A DNA stretch of 64,000 bases, from assembly GCF_029784165.1 (NCBI RefSeq), contig NC_073694.1, forward strand, positions 163,692,342 through 163,756,341, given 5' to 3'. Numbering within the stretch: the stretch's first letter is position 1; every line of letters begins with the position of its first letter. The notes below the pieces were generated by a model. The model saw only the letters and a program-made list of their open reading frames with translations, ran no database searches and had not been told where the DNA came from. The position numbers and the translations under genes are program-made. Below, in pieces: positions 32,793 to 45,189 of this stretch. Source of the DNA: Wyeomyia smithii. Taxonomy: Eukaryota; Arthropoda; Insecta; Diptera; Culicidae.

Positions 32793-35479
32793 TTTCTGCG
32801 AATGAAAATTATTCGATGGTAAAAAAACTAAAAATGTGTGGTATAAGAGTTGTTAGGCTATCAACCATTTTAATGATTTATTAGGAAAAACATCCTGAAG
32901 TCTTTTTTTTATTTTATTTAATTCAATATGAAACCACATCACCTGTTACGAATCTGATGCAGTTCTTACACCGTGGACTGCAGTTTGGAACTGAACGTAT
33001 TTTTTATTCGAATACTGGTTAAAAGTTGTCTCGGTTGAAGCGCGGGGCACGACCAGTATCGTGAGCCGGTACCGCATAGCAACAGATTGACATATTTTCT
33101 GCAAGGTCAACGCAGCCAAAAAGCACCAGCAAGCAGCTGATGCAAACGATTCTACTTTTCATCTTCTCGGCGAGGTGAGAGGACTTTTTGGTATGAAATC
33201 GAAAGTACAATGGCATTCCAGTTCGGTAAGGCATGGCGTTGTGCGCGGTTTTCTGGAATTTACGCCTTGGTTGCAACTAGCCTTTAAAGTGCAGGAATCT
33301 GGGATGAGACACGCGAATAGTTATGGTTGTGTTGAAGCCACAAACTGTCGACTTCGAGCCACCACGTGGTCAACTTCGAACTTTCAAAGGCATATTACAT
33401 CTTAATAGTTATTGCGTCACCTGTTGTCTCATGGTTGCTGTTTTGCATTAAATAGTGTTTTGACAAAAAACGCATCAACTGTTTCCGATTCTTCCGAACT
33501 GATTCCGCCTTTGCAAATTTGTAGTCGAACACGTGATAACCCTCAAACAGTCAAATCTTAAAGTAACCGCAGAAACCAACGAGGAATCATTCGATCGTTA
33601 ACTTGAGCAAGGACTTTTACTTTTGAATTTCACTCCAATTTATGATCCTGAGAAGTCCTGATTTTCTAGAGCTTAAGCCATGTTGGGGTATGTTCAATGT
33701 TTCTTCGAGGTTGAGTTTTCCACTCGACAAATTGGTACAGTGTGGTTTAATTAAAAAAAAACTGCAAACTGCAAAATAGAAGAGAGAAATGGAACATGGA
33801 GGCCGGGAATCGCAGTGTGCAACTCACATTTTTTTTAATCAACCATGTAACTGATCACCCCCATCACGATTAATCGACTAAGGATCATAAGAATGTTGTT
33901 ATAACATTTGTTGCTTTCAGAGACCTAGGAATTTCCTGTATCATCCAAAGGTATTGTATGAAGGAGTAAGTATTTGTGATAGGGTACTGATCTGGCTACT
34001 GATCCACGAAAGTTAACAGTGCGAGGATTATTACACGAATTCATGCACAATTTCAAATGATATGCGAAATTCAAAGTGCTACTATTTGCATAATTGACGA
34101 ATGTCAAATACGTAATCGCAAATATGTCTCAAACGCCATGTTTTGTACAGAAGCATAAAATGATATTTTTTTAAGAATAATATCCATTTCAAGATAAAAG
34201 GCATGAAAAGCAAATTCAAATATTTTCTAGTCGATGAAAAAGTGACCTAAATGCCATAACAATTAGTTTTTATTATTATTTTTATTTAATTCCCGTTTAA
34301 TTATGTTTATTCATATACCGTTCACTGTTGCGAAACATTTAGACATCATCAATCCAGGAATCTTTTATATGTTTTACACACAAGTTACGTGTTATACATA
34401 ATAATAAGGGACAGATATACGATAAATTGCTCACTCTTGGTTCCAAAGGTATCATTCGAAAACGCGAATTCCGGTTGAAAGAGCAAACTTGAGCAATCGC
34501 AATCACTTCCAAAGTTTGGAGGATACTCCAAATAAGGGGAAAAGTGAAATTCAGAGAGATACTTCGGGGTATTTTTTTTGACGATCGATTTTAAATCATA
34601 CTTTCGATTTCGATTTCTTTTTTCTCTAAGCATGAAGAAGCATGACCAAGAAGCCTTTAACTTCCAAATATGTTAGGTTATGTCTGAACAGTAACATTTG
34701 AAATGTAGAAGTTAAATGCCTCTACCATTTCCATTTTGGTTTTACCTTGAGAAGATATAGAGTATATTAAAAAATCAATTTGAAAACTAAGAAATTCTTT
34801 AAAAAATAATGTGTCGCTTGAATAGTAGAAACCACGTTACAGTAGATGTGATTCACAATCGTATGGGTTAATAGTATCATTACAGTATGTCTCAAACATG
34901 TATAAAACATACCAGCATATAGAATTGGTTCAATAAGAAATCCACTTTTTTGATTTTTGTCTATGGAACATTGTAGAGCAAGATCGCGCCAAATGACCGA
35001 GGGTCGAATATCGACCATTTTTGATTTGAATGAAACTTTGCACACGTATTTGGCTTAGCAAACTGAGCATTTTTCACAGATGGAGAGATTTTTTACACCC
35101 ATGAGTTACATTCTAAAAGGGCGTATGCCTTTTGGCATAGGTTTTATTCGAAGCATTGTAGCCCAGAAACCGTTGGTTGTATGAAAAACTGTCTGAGAAT
35201 GAGTTGTAGGGAGTTAAAAATGCACTATAAAAAATATACACTGTACAAAAAAAAAATTTGTTTAACCAAAAAAAATTAATAATAAACATTAAATTTCAAT
35301 AAAAAAACAAAGAGTTAATTTATTTTTATTTTTTTTTAAGAAACTTGACGTTAATACGCAACTTTCTAAAAAAAGTCCAGGATGGAGAAATGAAAAATAA
35401 TTTTTTCATGGTAGATTAATTTTTTTATAAAAATTCTAATTCAAACATTTTTCAAAATATTTGTTTTCTGATGATTTTT
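32793..35479. repeat. Tandem duplication, copy 1 (2687 bp)
   Basis: Every base from TTTCTGCGAATG (32793) onward recurs 2687 bp later. I noticed only one substitution (ATTTAATTCCC near 34284 against ATTCAATTCCC near 36971) and one base of poly-A length (near 35247 against 37926). The unit includes a possible small secreted-peptide gene and, at its right end (from about 35026), a partial arm of the long-TIR element. The junction lies in TGATTTTTTT-like sequence also present at the left border (32775-32790), which suggests short-homology joining or slippage. Confidence 0.95.
33019..33162 (-). CDS. Small putative secreted peptide, copy 1
   Basis: On the minus strand ATG at 33162, in a good context (GAGAAGATGA), opens 47 codons ending TAA at 33019. 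The product begins MKSRIVCISCLLVLFG, a convincing signal peptide with probable cleavage after VDLA or nearby. The mature part of about 26 residues contains an adjacent Cys pair (SICCYAV) and ends RFNRDNF. AATAAA lies directly after the stop (about 33002-33007), with a second AAATAAAATAAA at about 32910-32921, so a very short 3' UTR is possible. The frame is open upstream to another ATG (MPYRTG…), but that start would bury the signal peptide. The family is not recognised; it could be a neuropeptide, antimicrobial or salivary-type peptide, or a chance frame. Confidence 0.4.
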   Translation of the reverse strand: MKSRIVCISCLLVLFGCVDLAENMSICCYAVPAHDTGRAPRFNRDNF

Positions 35480-38166
35480 TTTCTGCGAATGAAAATTATT
35501 CGATGGTAAAAAAACTAAAAATGTGTGGTATAAGAGTTGTTAGGCTATCAACCATTTTAATGATTTATTAGGAAAAACATCCTGAAGTCTTTTTTTTATT
35601 TTATTTAATTCAATATGAAACCACATCACCTGTTACGAATCTGATGCAGTTCTTACACCGTGGACTGCAGTTTGGAACTGAACGTATTTTTTATTCGAAT
35701 ACTGGTTAAAAGTTGTCTCGGTTGAAGCGCGGGGCACGACCAGTATCGTGAGCCGGTACCGCATAGCAACAGATTGACATATTTTCTGCAAGGTCAACGC
35801 AGCCAAAAAGCACCAGCAAGCAGCTGATGCAAACGATTCTACTTTTCATCTTCTCGGCGAGGTGAGAGGACTTTTTGGTATGAAATCGAAAGTACAATGG
35901 CATTCCAGTTCGGTAAGGCATGGCGTTGTGCGCGGTTTTCTGGAATTTACGCCTTGGTTGCAACTAGCCTTTAAAGTGCAGGAATCTGGGATGAGACACG
36001 CGAATAGTTATGGTTGTGTTGAAGCCACAAACTGTCGACTTCGAGCCACCACGTGGTCAACTTCGAACTTTCAAAGGCATATTACATCTTAATAGTTATT
36101 GCGTCACCTGTTGTCTCATGGTTGCTGTTTTGCATTAAATAGTGTTTTGACAAAAAACGCATCAACTGTTTCCGATTCTTCCGAACTGATTCCGCCTTTG
36201 CAAATTTGTAGTCGAACACGTGATAACCCTCAAACAGTCAAATCTTAAAGTAACCGCAGAAACCAACGAGGAATCATTCGATCGTTAACTTGAGCAAGGA
36301 CTTTTACTTTTGAATTTCACTCCAATTTATGATCCTGAGAAGTCCTGATTTTCTAGAGCTTAAGCCATGTTGGGGTATGTTCAATGTTTCTTCGAGGTTG
36401 AGTTTTCCACTCGACAAATTGGTACAGTGTGGTTTAATTAAAAAAAAACTGCAAACTGCAAAATAGAAGAGAGAAATGGAACATGGAGGCCGGGAATCGC
36501 AGTGTGCAACTCACATTTTTTTTAATCAACCATGTAACTGATCACCCCCATCACGATTAATCGACTAAGGATCATAAGAATGTTGTTATAACATTTGTTG
36601 CTTTCAGAGACCTAGGAATTTCCTGTATCATCCAAAGGTATTGTATGAAGGAGTAAGTATTTGTGATAGGGTACTGATCTGGCTACTGATCCACGAAAGT
36701 TAACAGTGCGAGGATTATTACACGAATTCATGCACAATTTCAAATGATATGCGAAATTCAAAGTGCTACTATTTGCATAATTGACGAATGTCAAATACGT
36801 AATCGCAAATATGTCTCAAACGCCATGTTTTGTACAGAAGCATAAAATGATATTTTTTTAAGAATAATATCCATTTCAAGATAAAAGGCATGAAAAGCAA
36901 ATTCAAATATTTTCTAGTCGATGAAAAAGTGACCTAAATGCCATAACAATTAGTTTTTATTATTATTTTTATTCAATTCCCGTTTAATTATGTTTATTCA
37001 TATACCGTTCACTGTTGCGAAACATTTAGACATCATCAATCCAGGAATCTTTTATATGTTTTACACACAAGTTACGTGTTATACATAATAATAAGGGACA
37101 GATATACGATAAATTGCTCACTCTTGGTTCCAAAGGTATCATTCGAAAACGCGAATTCCGGTTGAAAGAGCAAACTTGAGCAATCGCAATCACTTCCAAA
37201 GTTTGGAGGATACTCCAAATAAGGGGAAAAGTGAAATTCAGAGAGATACTTCGGGGTATTTTTTTTGACGATCGATTTTAAATCATACTTTCGATTTCGA
37301 TTTCTTTTTTCTCTAAGCATGAAGAAGCATGACCAAGAAGCCTTTAACTTCCAAATATGTTAGGTTATGTCTGAACAGTAACATTTGAAATGTAGAAGTT
37401 AAATGCCTCTACCATTTCCATTTTGGTTTTACCTTGAGAAGATATAGAGTATATTAAAAAATCAATTTGAAAACTAAGAAATTCTTTAAAAAATAATGTG
37501 TCGCTTGAATAGTAGAAACCACGTTACAGTAGATGTGATTCACAATCGTATGGGTTAATAGTATCATTACAGTATGTCTCAAACATGTATAAAACATACC
37601 AGCATATAGAATTGGTTCAATAAGAAATCCACTTTTTTGATTTTTGTCTATGGAACATTGTAGAGCAAGATCGCGCCAAATGACCGAGGGTCGAATATCG
37701 ACCATTTTTGATTTGAATGAAACTTTGCACACGTATTTGGCTTAGCAAACTGAGCATTTTTCACAGATGGAGAGATTTTTTACACCCATGAGTTACATTC
37801 TAAAAGGGCGTATGCCTTTTGGCATAGGTTTTATTCGAAGCATTGTAGCCCAGAAACCGTTGGTTGTATGAAAAACTGTCTGAGAATGAGTTGTAGGGAG
37901 TTAAAAATGCACTATAAAAAATATACACTGTACAAAAAAAAAAATTTGTTTAACCAAAAAAAATTAATAATAAACATTAAATTTCAATAAAAAAACAAAG
38001 AGTTAATTTATTTTTATTTTTTTTTAAGAAACTTGACGTTAATACGCAACTTTCTAAAAAAAGTCCAGGATGGAGAAATGAAAAATAATTTTTTCATGGT
38101 AGATTAATTTTTTTATAAAAATTCTAATTCAAACATTTTTCAAAATATTTGTTTTCTGATGATTTT
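35480..38166. repeat. Tandem duplication, copy 2 (2687 bp)
   Basis: Second copy of 32793-35479, head to tail with it. It ends in GATGATTTT at 38166, after which the long-TIR arm continues uninterrupted to about 38394. The right breakpoint is therefore inside the arm, and copy 1 holds only the outer part of that arm. Confidence 0.95.
35706..35849 (-). CDS. Small putative secreted peptide, copy 2
   Basis: Identical in sequence to the 47-codon frame at 33019-33162, including the signal peptide, the Cys pair and the AATAAA just past the stop. It lies in the second unit of the tandem duplication. Identity says nothing about function because the whole unit is nearly identical. Confidence 0.4.
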   Translation of the reverse strand: MKSRIVCISCLLVLFGCVDLAENMSICCYAVPAHDTGRAPRFNRDNF

Positions 38167-39159
38167 AAAAGATGCAGAGAGTCATTTTGAATCAAAAAGC
38201 TCTTGGTAGTAAACATTCTAAAGGCATCGGTTTTCGAGTTATTTTTAATTTAAGCTCGAAAAATTATTAATATTTAGGAAAATACACGTTTTTCTTAATT
38301 TGTTCGTGGATCTCCAGCAAAAACCATACGTTCATTGGAATGCTTGATCAAAAATATACAATTCATTCTTTGACAACAAAACGATTGGATAAATAACTCA
38401 AGCGCTGTACCTTATCCTACCTACACGTTCCCCCTTGCCGAATGTTTTATAAAAAAATATGTTTGTCGTGCAACCCTACTTGTTCCTACTCCTACTTGTT
38501 TACTAATTATAACTGTTTGTAAAGTACGCAACCAATAACTACTGGGTTACCTATAATATCTGTTTTCGTATATAAATACGATTGCACTTCTCCAGAAGTG
38601 TTAGTAACAGTTTGCATTTTGTGAAGATGAATAAAGTGAAAATGGAATACACCAAGACCAAATGCTGTAAACTCTTTCCTGATCATCGGTGCTCATCAAG
38701 CTTACGCAAATTAAACGAAAACGTTATTGCAAAATTAAAAATATTGAACAGTCAAGCTCATAGAATCATAGTCAAGCCACCATTCATCCCTTCGTTGTTT
38801 ATCAGTCTCATCATAATATTGGAAGTACTCCATCATGATACTATTGCGGTTCAGGTGTTCATTGCCAAATTAACCCTTTCCCGCTCATGGTGACTCTAGA
38901 GAACCAAGAATTATAATCATCATATCTTGACATAAAATAGTTTGTTGTGCTTACGATTGTTCCATGAACTTTTATATGCTGCCTCAGAGCATCACTGGGC
39001 ATTTTCTTCAAAATACTACAGTTGACAGTAATTTTAGTTGGTCTACGAAGTGTTCAGCTTGAATTTTCTCGTGAAGCTTTAAATTTTAATGATAAACTTT
39101 GTTAGCGGGAGAGGGTTAATGAGTTTTTTGAAAACAACAATAGAGTTGAAAAAAGCGAT

Positions 39160-39476
39160 ATTAATGTCTGATGGAGCTGCCTCACAATATAAAAATAGAA
39201 AAAACTTTGCAAGTCTTTGCAAGTTCAAAACAAAATATAACGTCGATGCAGAGTGGCATTTTTTGCGACTTCTCATGTTAAAGGCCCATGCGATGCAATT
39301 GGTGGCATATTAAAACGAATGGCAGGAAATGCAAGTTTAGCTAAAGAACATGAACATCCCATTACAAGCGCAAAAAAATTGTATGATTGGTCTAATCAGA
39401 AGAGTAATAAAAATTCATCAAAAATGTCATTTAGTTGGGTCTCATATGAAGAATATGAACAAGGAGTAACAGAATG
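39160..39476 (+). pseudogene. DDE-like transposase remnant with ASQYKN and ATSHxKGPCD blocks
   Basis: The plus strand reads SDGAASQYKNRKNFASLCKF, then AEWHF. After a one-base loss in the T-run at 39259-39264 it continues FATSHVKGPCDAIGGILKRM and ITSAKKLYDWSNQ. The D…QYKN and HFFATSHGKG.CD..GG..KR blocks recur in many uncharacterised insect transposon-like proteins; I recall the pattern but cannot name the superfamily. The first Asp (SDG) and the conserved His and Asp are present. N-terminal sequence is not recognisable apart from a 103-codon frame at 38582-38893 that may be its decayed start. Confidence 0.55.
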
Positions 39477-39827
39477 AAGCAATATTTTCAAAAAATCTTT
39501 AATAATAGCTGCCACATAAAAGTATTACTCTTTTGTTCCGATTTCAGAAAATAAGATACAAACGAAGCTGTTTTCAAAAGATGACGAATCATTTACTTAT
39601 GATGTATATTAAATATAAGGTGAAACTAGTTCTGTAAAGTATCTATGTCATAAAAAAATATGTTCCTAAGATAATAAAACTCGAAAATCAATATTTGATT
39701 CTTATATATATTTATATCGCTTAGAACATTTAACTCTTTTCTTGAGAACCGTTCGCCCAATCGTTTTGTTGTCAAAGAATGAATTGTGTATTTTTGATCA
39801 AGCATTCCAATGAACGTATGGTTTTCG

Positions 39828-40396
39828 CTGGAGAACAAGGTTGTTAATCGATAACTTATCGCCCGATAACGATACTGTCTGCTATGGTTATCGACGATGA
39901 CGCTAACGTCTTCAGACATTATCGTCATTGCCAAGGACGATAGCAACTGGACGGTATCGAATCAATAACGTCTGAAAAACGAATTCGCAGTTTGTTTTCA
40001 CTTTGGCTGCTGTCTTGGATAGCAACACAAACAAAGCTACATTTGGTTCAATAGCAACGGATCGGTTCGTTGCTATTGCATTGCCAAACTTATGGATTCG
40101 TTGCTACTCGAAAATTTTTCCTTCCTTGAGTTGTTATTTTCCAAAAGTAAATAGCAACGCTCGGTGCGGTTATTTTGTTGGTTATCAAGCCAGCTTAGCA
40201 ACCGAAATATAGGCACTAGTGCAGTTGCTCTGATAGACGTTAGTGAGCTGATAACGTCAGGCAAATATCGTTATCGTCGATAACATTAACGTTTGAAGAC
40301 GCCATCGTTATCGTCGATAACGATAGCAGACGTTATCGGTATCGGTGATGACGATTATCGATGATAATCTATCGCATTAACAAGCCTGCTGGAGAA
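39828..40396. mobile_element. 553-bp hAT MITE nested in the right arm of the long-TIR element
   Basis: The element 39836-40388 starts CAAGGTTGTTAATCGATA and ends with the complement of CAGGCTTGTTAATGCGATA. CTGGAGAA is duplicated at 39828-39835 and 40389-40396, and the left arm of the host element (near 38310) preserves the empty site. The subterminal regions carry many GATAACG/CGTTATC words. The 69-codon frame inside (40003-40212) has no transposase motif. Confidence 0.9.
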
Positions 40397-41029
40397 CCAT
40401 GGACAAATTAAGAAAAACGTGTATTTTCCTAAATAATTATAATTTTTTGAGCTTAAATTAGAAACAACTCGAAAACCAATGCCTTTAGAATGTTTACTAC
40501 CAAGAGTTTTTTGATTCAAAATGACTCTCTGTATCTTTTAAAATCATCAGAATACAATTATTTTGAAAAATGTTTGAATTCGAATTTTCATAAAAAAATT
40601 AATCTACCATAAAAAAATAATTTACTAAACTTAAAATAAAAAAATTATTTTCCTGGACTTTTTTTAAAAAGCTACGTATTAACGTCAAGTTTCTTAAAAA
40701 AAATTCAACTCTTTTTTTTTAAATTGAAATTTAATGTTTATTTTTAATTTTTTTTTGGTAAACAATTTTTTTTTGTACAGTGTATATTTTTTATGATGCA
40801 TTTTCGATTCGCTACAACTCATTCTCAGACAGTTTTTCTATACAACCAACGGTTTTTGGGCTACAATGCTTCGAATAAAACCTACGCCAAAAGGCATAGG
40901 CCCTTTCAGAATGTAACTCATAGGTGTAAAAAATCTCACCACCTGTGAAAAATGCTCAGTTTGCTAAGCCAAATACGTGTGCAAAGTTTCATTCAAATTA
41001 AAAATTGTCGATTAAATTTTCGCGTATTT

Positions 41030-41205
41030 CCAAGCGACGTTAGCTGCGAAGTGAATCGCTGGATAGCAGCCGGAAACAGGACCTTTTACGGTTTATGCAG
41101 CCAGCTGAGATTCCACAGCTTGCATGTCCGCACGAAATTTGCTCTCTACAGGACGCTGATTCTCCCGGTGGTACTTTACGGCCATAAGTGTTGGTTGGGG
41201 TGATA
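41030..41205 (+). pseudogene. RTE-like reverse transcriptase C-terminal fragment
   Basis: The plus strand reads SCEVNRWIAAGNRTFYGLCS and, further on, FALYRTLILPVVLYGHKCW. This is the thumb-region pattern (RRI.A.NRAYYGL…LYRTLI.PVLLYG.E.W) of RTE-type elements. It joins the outer end of the long-TIR right arm directly and ends at a stop at 41201. Only about 55 residues survive. Confidence 0.65.
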
Positions 41206-44200
41206 GCGAAAAGGGTCATATCAAATTTCAAAAACGGACCATGCACATTTTGTGTATTGGCCTAAAGAAATGACCTTTGCAAAATTTTAGCTCAATTGCA
41301 ATTGGGTTACTTCAGAACGCTCACAGTAGTGATTTTTTACCCTCGAAAATTCACCAAGAGGAATGAAATTGGGAATATCGATTCCTTTTTATCGAAATTC
41401 CATTGATTGTCGAAATTCAATGATTAATTTTATTCCTTACAGTCACCCTAGTTTTATCAAACATTAACAGTGTATCTATGAAATTTATGTCAAAGATTGG
41501 ATTGTATGAGAATTACCGTTGCTGTTTTCAATATAAAAAAAAAGTGAATTTAACCTGTGCGGACAGTATAAAAGAGTATTCAATCGTTTGTAGTGAAAAT
41601 TAAACTTGGAATTAACAGGAAACGAAGCCTAATCTAAATTTAACTTTTCAAAAAACTGTTCTACCCGTCGGCGACCGAGTTTTAAATGTTGATTACACTT
41701 GTCGACCAAAGCGAAAAAAAGTTGCCCTTAAGCTCAAAAAATTTCCCCTTTAAGGTTATTTAACCATTCCTGTGAATTTTCATGTCCTTAGTAAATACAG
41801 AACTGCGTCAAAAGGCTTCAAAGTATTTGCTCGCCGGGTTCGCTGCTTCTACGTTTACTCACGAGAAAACTTATTTAAATCGCTGAAAAAGTTATCTTTG
41901 CTAGAGGCACCAAAATTTACATCCAAAATTTCGGCTGTTGGTTGTGGGATTTTTCCAAATAATTCTCAAATAAATTAGTTTTTTGGACAACATTCTGCAA
42001 TGATTGTGGTCTATTGCTTACTTACAAAGATAAAGATTTTTGTTCAGTACATGAGCTTTGCGGTTTATTGTTCTGTATGCAAGATTTTTAAACCAAGTTT
42101 TGACAATTCTTCTTACGTTTTTAATGTTTTGTGTATAAATGTCAGTTTTCCTATGTTCGTTTTCATTCACTGACAGTACTGTTTGGCTCCTTCGACACGG
42201 TAAAACTTTGTGGAGAATAGTGGAGCACAGATTATATACCAAATTTCAGATATATTAGGAGGTAAATTCGTAACAAACGTTTGAAGTCTCTTATTAAAAA
42301 CAGATATTAAACAGAGTATTCGGGAAGAAATTTTCTCTTACTAATTACAATGTTTTGAGAAATCAAATCGTATATTTTTATTGTGTTACTGTCGACTATA
42401 TCGCGTCGCGTAATGTGAATTTCGATAATTGTAGTTCTTACGTTGCAAGAAGCATCAATAATAAAATATATTCTAAGGGCAAATTTTTTTGAGCAGCACT
42501 AAAATCTTTAATTGTTGTCAGATGTAAGACTTTTCAGGTTTCTCCATATGAAATAAAATTCCCCGACTATTTAAGTTTTTTTTTGCTAAATACCCAGCAG
42601 TAAATAAGAATAATGTATTAAATAAGTCAGTCTCATTGAGAACATTATCCTTAATGAAAACAGATGTAGTGATATAGCGTCCTACACGTAAATCTTTTAA
42701 ACCATGAAGTATCACATTGAAATTAATAAATTAAATAATATAAAGAAAAGTTTTCATATCATTTACAAAACGTCGTGCCCTTTAATGTCACTGTTACTCA
42801 AGTATTCCGATCAAATTTAGTTTTAATAAAATTCTTTAGATTTTTCTTCAAATTAGGTACTCGCCGCATGTATAGGTAGGTACAATTAAGAAACAGATTG
42901 TCTTATACGAGAGCTTCTGCTGGTGAAAAGCTCCGATGTACATGGAAAAGAGGGAATGAGAAAGACATACTACTATTCGTCGCGCGTGCAACAAAAGCTC
43001 CTTAGTAGTGGAAGCTGCTATAATTTGAGCTTCATCGTTTTTTTATCATACAGCCGAAAAGTAATGCCATTTGGTTTTTATGGCTTCGAAAGTTAAATAA
43101 TTGTTAAGGAAAATATAATAATCGCTTAGAGCTGATGCAGTAGCATTGATATTTAATGTTATTGATAACGAGATAAATGCCGTCCATAACGGAAAAGCAA
43201 AACTTTTACATATTACTTCAAGAGGTTTCACTGTTTAAAACCAAAAATGCCTATTTTCCAACGTAATTTATGTTACACAAAGCGTATCATTGTCAAAGTA
43301 AGACATGTGAAAAGCATAAATTACGTATGCTTTCAAAACCACAAACAAAAAGCAAACTTATAAGCAGATGATAAAGATTTATGACACCCTAAGCGTAGAC
43401 TCAGCTGAAGTTCAACAAGTGACCCATAGAAAAGCTGCGGACAGTGAGATTCGCGGTAACAATCGTTACCGTTGTGTGATTTATTTCGCACGACCCAAAT
43501 TTATTTTACTCTTCTCGTGCACTAAACAGGGTGACAAATCTGACAACTGGCTATAAAAGCGCAGCCTTCAACTAAACCTTATAGTGTAGGTACAATATGT
43601 CACTCCAGCGAAAGTGAACCATCCACTCTAATAATGTTGCCGCTCGGCGAACAAATGGGATCCATAATAAAAGGAAAAGATTTATGTCTTTTGAAGATGA
43701 TTCGGACAGTAGCGCGCGGTGTTTGCTGTTTTGTTTGTATTTTGTATGCATTACGGGGGCATCCTTCTTCACGGGCATCTTTAATAAGCGCGGTGTTATA
43801 AAGAAGCAAGGACATTTTATCAGCGCTATTGTCAACGAACCCTTTATAACTGAAAAAATAAGGTTTACTTTTGCAGGAAAATTTGTTAAGAAGTGTTTGT
43901 TAAGAAAACAGAAAAAGCATCCTATTGGGAAGGTACTTTTGAATCAATACTAGCCATTTTTATATGCGCTCGAAAGACTCTGCATCGCATATTGTCGTTC
44001 TATATTTATGACATTTTTTGCAACGAATAGATAAACGAAACTCATCAAACCGCAAACCGTAAACCACTGCCTGTTGCTGTTTCAGTAAAAATCCCTTTTG
44101 TTTTCTCTTTCTCTCTTTTCCCCTCTGGGCACCGCGTATGCGGGGAGAAAATGATTTCGAAAGATAGATAATACTGCATACCATAAATAAATCACAGGGC

Positions 44201-45180
44201 TCCTAAGTCCCGCCTGGCGGCGGCATAATTGAAATAAAAATACACCCATCGGAACCTCATTTTGCATGCAGGAAAGATTACAACGATAGGTATTGACGCG
44301 TACACGCCATTATCGGGCCACTGTTATCATTCCTCGGTCGCGGTTAGGATGAGCTTATTATTTCTGAGCTCACTGGTTTCGCTGACAGAGGAACACGACG
44401 ACGGCCGGCGATGTAAAGCACAATAAACCATTCGCAATACATGTCTTAGCACTGGTCTCTAGTTATCTATCACCCAAAATTAGGCTACCGGCCGAATGTT
44501 GTTCGATAACGACGTCATCCGTGACTCCCACGACTGGCGGCGATGGGTGTAATGAGATTGAATTGTAGGAGAGACGTAAATCGAGACTTATGGCAACTTG
44601 TTGTGCATGTTTCAGTAATATGCTTCCTCGGCGCTTTTACTTTGTATTGCCGGAGGAATTCCATTTTGTTTTTCGACGTGCAAAGCAATCGCAGAATCAA
44701 CAAAATTGCAACGATAAACAATGACCTGAATTAGTCAGAATAGTAGTACATCGGCATTGTTCTCAGCTGAGGTATGTTGAGTTTCAGAATCGCGCTATAT
44801 TTCACTACAGAAGGCGTATGTAAATAACTTTTTGACAAGGAACTACGTCGTTGTTTTCTATACTGGGGTACATTCTGTAAAATTGGAAGTAAAATTGGCA
44901 AATAGGGAAGCGTCCCCAGAATTCGAGCACTTTATCAGTCTTTCACGTAGAATTTTAATAGGCATTGGTTAATTTCAAATGCGTCAAATTAAATTTAATT
45001 TCGAATGAATTGATATTTTATAGCTTATTACATTTATTATTTTCTTATAATCAGTATGTGAAGTGATGAAAAATCGTGGGCAGGAAAGTCTAATATAGCT
45101 ACGACACAGGAAAAAGTTTACATTTATTAAATTAGTTGCTTAATTAGTTACAAGTTTTTCCTTACTATTCTGTTCTGCTT
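41206..45180. other. Long unassigned stretch
   Basis: No convincing gene in 4 kb. The plus-strand segment 41800-41900 (VFARRVRCFYVYSREN in translation) resembles 49070-49160 (VIARRTRRFNLCLREN) and is described as a separate finding. The overlapping frames at 43572-43953 and 43960-44267 are in conflicting phases. A GC-richer patch lies at 44200-44560. Confidence 0.4.
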
Positions 45181-45189
45181 GAGGCATCT

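Larger units (their letters stand above)
37713..41015. mobile_element. Long-inverted-repeat DNA element with DDE-like core
   Basis: The left arm (about 37713-38394) is inverted at about 39748-41015, with a 553-bp hAT MITE inserted in the right arm. Shared landmarks include GCATTCCAATGAACGTATGG (right arm) and its complement near 38327, the AGTTTGCTAAGCCAAATACG word, and ACGATTGG / CCAATCG at the inner borders. Between the arms, about 38400-39747 holds a promoter-like TATATAAATACG (38571-38582) and a decayed transposase-like ORF. Arm identity is high but with many small differences. Outer ends are imprecise: arms diverge near TCGAC / GTCGA. Confidence 0.7.

Noticed and set aside
34385..35045. 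82- and 92-codon minus-strand frames in the tandem unit
   Set aside because: No start context, signal or family pattern; the second overlaps the repeat arm.
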